Shown here piece after piece: positions 60,112 through 64,000 of a DNA stretch of 64,000 nucleotides; the first letter of the stretch is position 1, and each line of letters begins with the position of its first letter. The position numbers were made by a program, and so were the translations under genes. Origin of the DNA: Acinetobacter venetianus RAG-1 = CIP 110063 (GTDB lineage: Bacteria; Pseudomonadota; Gammaproteobacteria; Pseudomonadales; Moraxellaceae). Under the pieces are notes generated by a model. The model did no database searches. It was not told where the DNA came from and worked only from the letters and a program-made list of their open reading frames with translations. The stretch lies in assembly GCF_000368585.1 (NCBI RefSeq), contig NZ_KB849558.1, forward strand, positions 1,034,722-1,098,721, written 5' to 3'.

Positions 60112-62832
60112 TTAAAGCTGCGGACCAATAAAGAAATGTAATCGAATAGGATTGTTATCATTTGAAATACCTGATGCAACATCTAATCGAATTGGGCCAA
60201 TTGGCGATCTCCAACGAATACCAACACCAATACTATATTCTGTCGGATTGTTGAAATCTTTATCGTAAGCATTACCAAAATCAGAAAAAATTGCTGCTCG
60301 CCAGCCATCTTTAAACTGATAGTTATATTCTAAAGAACCGACCCCTAACGCTTGTCCACCGATCTTATAACCGTTTTCTTCTGGCGATAAACTCTTGTAG
60401 TCAAATCCACGTAATGACTGATCCCCACCTGTGAAGAAACGCAAGTTATAAGGTACTTTATTAAAGTCATCAGTGAAAATATAACTTGCATCACCACGAC
60501 CAACAAACTGATGGTCATCGTTTTCACCTAGTGAATAAATAAATCTCCAACCAGCAGTTAAGATCGCCATGTTTGCGTCAGAAAGTAATGATTCAGTTCC
60601 CAGTTCAACTTTGTAGGTTTGTTTAAAGCCTTTGGTTGGATTTAAACGTGAATTCGCATTGGTTTTAGATAGTTCATAACCAAACAATAGAGATTCTTGT
60701 TCGGAATCCATTCCTGAAACTTTAAATGCATCAGGTAACTCATTTACATCAACATCACCTTTTTTAGTGAGTCGATCTAGACGATAACGAACACCCATCG
60801 TATGTTGCCAATCACCGAGCGGGTTTTTAATGACACGCTCACCACCCAATACCGCAGATTCAACAAGCAGATTTACATCTGGACCAATATCGTCACGCTC
60901 TTCACGCTCATAACCACCAACAAGGTTAAAATAATCATTTAATGGATGTTTGTAAGGAATGCTATAGCGTCCATCAATTGATTGACGAATTTGTGAAACC
61001 TCAATATTGGCATCAAATGCATGTCCATACTTATTTACAATCGCACGTCGATATTGGCTACGAATACGTGCCCCTGTATCCGTACCATACCCCAGACCTG
61101 TTTCTAAGCTGTTTAAACGATCTGCGTTCAATGTCACAACAACTGGGATTTTTTTCTCGATTCGCGTTTGCTCTTCTAGTTTTTGTCTTTCCTCTTCCTC
61201 ATCATCGTGATCATGCGAGAGTGGCATTGCACGTGCGATTGCGTATTGTTGTGACTCGCCACCAGAGAACTGTGATTCATCCACAACATCTTGAGTCACC
61301 TCTTCAGCAGAAACGACTTTTTGCCGAGCCAAGTCTGCCTTTTGCTGGCTACTCATCAGTTGTGATTGTTGAATATTTTGTTGATCAACCAATGCCTGTA
61401 AATCGGGTGCTAATTCTAAAGGCGGTTGAATCGGGTCTGGCTTGATCGTATCAACCAAGGTGTAGTTAAAATAACGGGTATTTGTGAGGTTGTTTGCTAA
61501 TGCGTTAACACGCCAGAAAGCATAGTCATCATCTTCTTTCCAAGGAGCTAAGCTATCCAATACTTTTTGTGTTAGTGGTAAAGGCTTACTCGGATCACTC
61601 ATCCGATACTCAACTTTTTTAAGCTTATAACGGTCGCCTGTCTCATATTTCAGGTTAATTTCCGCTGTCTTATCTGGTTGAGTAATTTTTACATCGTGTA
61701 ATCGCCAATAAGCATCAAAGAAACCATTGTCGGTTGCAGCGCTGACGATTTTAGTTTTAGTCTCTTCATATTTACCGTGATTGAAGATATCACCTTCATC
61801 TTGCTCAGGAATTAAGCGAAGAACTTGGAGTTGTGGTAAATTCTCACCCGCTCCAGAAAACTCAATGTTTTGTTCTTTGATTTTTACTGGTTCATTCGGC
61901 GTAACGTTGACTTTAACCTTGCTATCACTGACTTTTTCAAATTTAAATTCAGCATTGTAATAACCTACTGCTTGTGCAGCTTGATTTGTAAGTGATCTTA
62001 ATTGTGGTAATGCAACGTTGAAATCTTCAAACGACTCTTGGGTAAAAGTAGAAAGCTTAGCCTTGATATTCGTTGCCAATATCGCTGGCGCACCTGAAAC
62101 ATCTGCTGAAATACGGGGTATTTTCTCAGCATTGAGTAGATTATCAGGATGTAAACGATTCCAAATTCTTTTAAAGAAGCCAACTTTTTCATCTTTCTTA
62201 TCATCATTGACTTGCAATTCAGGTAGTGTTCGCCCTAATTCATTTGCTTCAACAACAATCTTGCTGTCTGTTTGGATTTCCTGCATTAATTGATCAATAT
62301 TCACAGGTGCTTTGGTAATCTCTGTCAATTCCGCCTGCGAAGCATCATTCACCAATACATCGGACGTTTTAGTCGGATTATCACGATAATTTTTCGCATC
62401 ATTTTTTGCTTCTTCAGCAACACGGAAAATTTCGTCTGCCATATTTTGATCAACAGTGACCGTTGGTAAATCTTCTAAGTTGTCGTCTAACTGAATTGGT
62501 TTCAATTCGTTAATTTGATTTACGGATTGTTCTTGCTGTTTTAACGCGTCCAAACTGTCTTGCACATTGATATTCGAATTTGGTAAAGCATTGACCAATT
62601 GGGTATTAAACGTCGTTGTTTCTTGTACAGTGTCTGAATCAACTGTTGTTGTAGGTTGTTCAATTGTTTCATTTTTCGACAGATCAGAAACCTGCTCTTG
62701 AGCACAAGCAACTGATATACAAGAACTAATTAAAAAACTACTACAAATAAGTTTAGGAAAGCCCTGCATTTTAAATATTAAATGCATAGAATGAACCAGT
62801 GTTGACTGTTTAAACTTAGCTTTAGATGGCAT
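60112..62832 (-). CDS. tamA: TamA, Omp85-family outer membrane protein with long N-terminal extension
   Basis: From about residue 245 the protein has three POTRA domains (LSTFTQESFEDFNVALPQL, VKIKEQNIEFSGAGENLP). The final 350 residues are a 16-stranded barrel with RGFDYKSLSPEENGYKIGG (Omp85 RGF motif) and ending SNDNNPIRLHFFIGPQL. The signal peptide is preceded by a basic stretch, so ATG 62766 (MQGFPKLICSSFLISSCISV) may be the real start rather than 62832. Between the signal and POTRA lies an acidic, low-complexity region of about 200 residues; a His/Asp/Glu-rich run (HDHDDEEEERQK) sits before the barrel. E. coli TamA has 577 residues, so this form is long. Confidence 0.88.
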   Translation of the reverse strand: MPSKAKFKQSTLVHSMHLIFKMQGFPKLICSSFLISSCISVACAQEQVSDLSKNETIEQPTTTVDSDTVQETTTFNTQLVNALPNSNINVQDSLDALKQQEQSVNQINELKPIQLDDNLEDLPTVTVDQNMADEIFRVAEEAKNDAKNYRDNPTKTSDVLVNDASQAELTEITKAPVNIDQLMQEIQTDSKIVVEANELGRTLPELQVNDDKKDEKVGFFKRIWNRLHPDNLLNAEKIPRISADVSGAPAILATNIKAKLSTFTQESFEDFNVALPQLRSLTNQAAQAVGYYNAEFKFEKVSDSKVKVNVTPNEPVKIKEQNIEFSGAGENLPQLQVLRLIPEQDEGDIFNHGKYEETKTKIVSAATDNGFFDAYWRLHDVKITQPDKTAEINLKYETGDRYKLKKVEYRMSDPSKPLPLTQKVLDSLAPWKEDDDYAFWRVNALANNLTNTRYFNYTLVDTIKPDPIQPPLELAPDLQALVDQQNIQQSQLMSSQQKADLARQKVVSAEEVTQDVVDESQFSGGESQQYAIARAMPLSHDHDDEEEERQKLEEQTRIEKKIPVVVTLNADRLNSLETGLGYGTDTGARIRSQYRRAIVNKYGHAFDANIEVSQIRQSIDGRYSIPYKHPLNDYFNLVGGYEREERDDIGPDVNLLVESAVLGGERVIKNPLGDWQHTMGVRYRLDRLTKKGDVDVNELPDAFKVSGMDSEQESLLFGYELSKTNANSRLNPTKGFKQTYKVELGTESLLSDANMAILTAGWRFIYSLGENDDHQFVGRGDASYIFTDDFNKVPYNLRFFTGGDQSLRGFDYKSLSPEENGYKIGGQALGVGSLEYNYQFKDGWRAAIFSDFGNAYDKDFNNPTEYSIGVGIRWRSPIGPIRLDVASGISNDNNPIRLHFFIGPQL

Positions 62833-62997
62833 GTGAAACTCTAAACTTATTTTTAATTTATCTTTTTTTGATGGGTGAAAAGTTCTTCAAATCGTTGATT
62901 TTCATCCAATCAAACATTGAAAGTATCATACATGCATTTTGTAGTATTTTTACAGTAAGTCACATTTTTTTATAAAACACAATGAAGTGAACACACG

Positions 62998-64000
62998 ATG
63001 AAACAAGATGACCACTTAATGACATCACGTCGGTTTGTTCCGATGTTTTTCACACAATTTTTTGGGGCACTGAATGACAACGTTTATAAACAAGCTTTAC
63101 TCTTAGTCATTACCTATGGTTGGATTCAGCAACAAAGCGCACCCATTAGTACTTTAAATAATCTTGCTGCACTTCTTTTTATTCTACCTTACTTTTTCTT
63201 TTCAGCGACAGCAGGTCAAATTGCTGATAAATATGAAAGATCTCAGCTTATTCGATTTATTAAAATATTAGAAATTGTCATCATGCTCATCGGAACAGCA
63301 GGCTTTTTACTTGGTAATTTGTGGCTGTTATTGTTTGCTTTATTTCTTATGGGTACACATTCGACCTGCTTTGGTCCAATTAAGTACGCCATCTTGCCTG
63401 AAATTTTAAAACCTCAGGAATTAATGTCTGGTAATGCATTATTTCAGTCGGGTACTTCTATTGCAATTTTACTCGGTATGATTTTAGGTGGCGCTGTCAT
63501 CGCCTCGTCTGAAGGAAACTTATTGTGGATTAGTATCACAGTTGTCACAATTGCCTGCTTAGGCTATTTATGTAGCCGATTTATTTTACCTCAAAAAGTT
63601 GCTGAACCAGACTTAAAGATTGATTGGAACTTTGTCCGTACTAGCTTTCAGACATTAAAATACGTCAAAGGCATTCCAGTTGTTTTTATTATTTTGCTGG
63701 GTAATTCTTGGTATTGGTTTTATGGCGCTACGTACCTCACCCAAATTCCTCAACTCACTCAACAAAACTTACATGCTTCTGAAAATGTCGTGAGCTTATT
63801 ACTGACCTTTTTCTCTGTAGGAATTGGTGTTGGTTCACTACTATGCAGAAAGATTGGCGGTAGTGATATCAATATCAAGATGGTGCCCTACGGTGCTGTT
63901 GGTCTGACTGTATTTGCACTTTATTTAGCTGCAAGCCTTGCTTTTGTTCCTGAACGCACGGGTGAGCTTCTCAATCTTGGCGACATTTTTACTCAAGGTT
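62998..64000 (+). CDS. MFS transporter (LplT-like), cut by window edge
   Basis: From ATG 62998 the frame stays open to the window end, 334 residues so far: MTSRRFVPMFFTQFFGALND, FILPYFFFSATAGQIADKYE (the MFS helix 2-3 loop) and FGPIKYAILPEILKPQELMS. These resemble LplT, the lysophospholipid flippase; in many gammaproteobacteria such proteins are fused to an acyltransferase and acyl-ACP synthetase (Aas). Whether that fusion exists here cannot be seen. It is divergent from tamA across 165 bp. Helix content and the conserved FGPIKYAILPE block make the MFS call secure. Confidence 0.85.
   Translation, partial: MKQDDHLMTSRRFVPMFFTQFFGALNDNVYKQALLLVITYGWIQQQSAPISTLNNLAALLFILPYFFFSATAGQIADKYERSQLIRFIKILEIVIMLIGTAGFLLGNLWLLLFALFLMGTHSTCFGPIKYAILPEILKPQELMSGNALFQSGTSIAILLGMILGGAVIASSEGNLLWISITVVTIACLGYLCSRFILPQKVAEPDLKIDWNFVRTSFQTLKYVKGIPVVFIILLGNSWYWFYGATYLTQIPQLTQQNLHASENVVSLLLTFFSVGIGVGSLLCRKIGGSDINIKMVPYGAVGLTVFALYLAASLAFVPERTGELLNLGDIFTQG

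Noticed and set aside
1..64000. CRISPR arrays, phage genes, rRNA or tRNA operons
   Set aside because: No regularly spaced repeats, no phage structural genes and no rRNA/tRNA signatures were seen in the reading of both strands; a faint tRNA could be missed without a covariance search.

Overview
The window looks like chromosomal DNA of an Acinetobacter species (Moraxellaceae, Gammaproteobacteria). The reasons are the AT-rich composition, the fused prephenate dehydrogenase/EPSP synthase behind pheA, an orphan gspE, an IS3-family element of the IS1236 type, and the gene neighbourhoods. Coding density is high. No rRNA, tRNA or CRISPR array was seen.

Layout. 1-2.5 kb: the truncated start of yaaA, an alpha/beta hydrolase and a DUF2157 membrane protein. 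2.5-10.1 kb: an RNA-repair region. It has the CARF-sigma54 activator rtcR with a small overlapping Cys-rich gene, a doubly broken RNase Z gene (rnz), a divergent S21-like protein, a clear -24/-12 promoter, and an operon rtcB - unknown 185-aa gene - DIP1984-family gene - structured RNA - rtcA. 10-20.8 kb: pepD, an amber-interrupted lipoprotein with a formylglycine-generating-enzyme-type domain, pheA and tyrA-aroA, a Fur-box esterase, a lipoprotein and an acyl-CoA dehydrogenase. 21-24.1 kb: ybiB, then a decayed IS3-family element with 3-bp target duplications, inserted at the stop codon of a degraded lipoprotein gene. 24.4-32 kb: yeaC-nadK, mrcB and a TPR lipoprotein, a Nudix/TMP-synthase fusion, a small orphan hemP under a Fur box, and gspE. 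32-41 kb: an MgtC-like protein, trmO, fpr, TetR, a possible heme-oxygenase-fold enzyme, a divergent FAD oxidoreductase/Rrf2 pair with twin operators, a DUF441 protein, metR and queH. 41-48 kb: a Fur-box DUF4198 protein, an MFS exporter, a DUF2238 protein and a four-gene siderophore ABC importer. 48-64 kb: a potassium channel, an anion permease, a UDG-like unknown, acnB, two small secreted proteins, tamB, tamA and the start of an MFS protein that runs off the end.

The most notable system is the rtc locus. RtcR would sense damaged RNA through its CARF domain and drive the sigma54 promoter at 6337-6353. The transcript would carry the RtcB ligase, two unstudied proteins, an approximately 194-nt RNA whose ends pair over 17 bp around a CGA/UGA internal loop (a Y-RNA-like design), and the RtcA cyclase. 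A ribosomal protein S21 look-alike sits just upstream, and the nearby tRNA 3'-processing gene rnz is dead. A second theme is iron: four candidate Fur boxes precede an esterase, hemP, a DUF4198 protein and a siderophore importer. Several genes show recent decay by single-base events.
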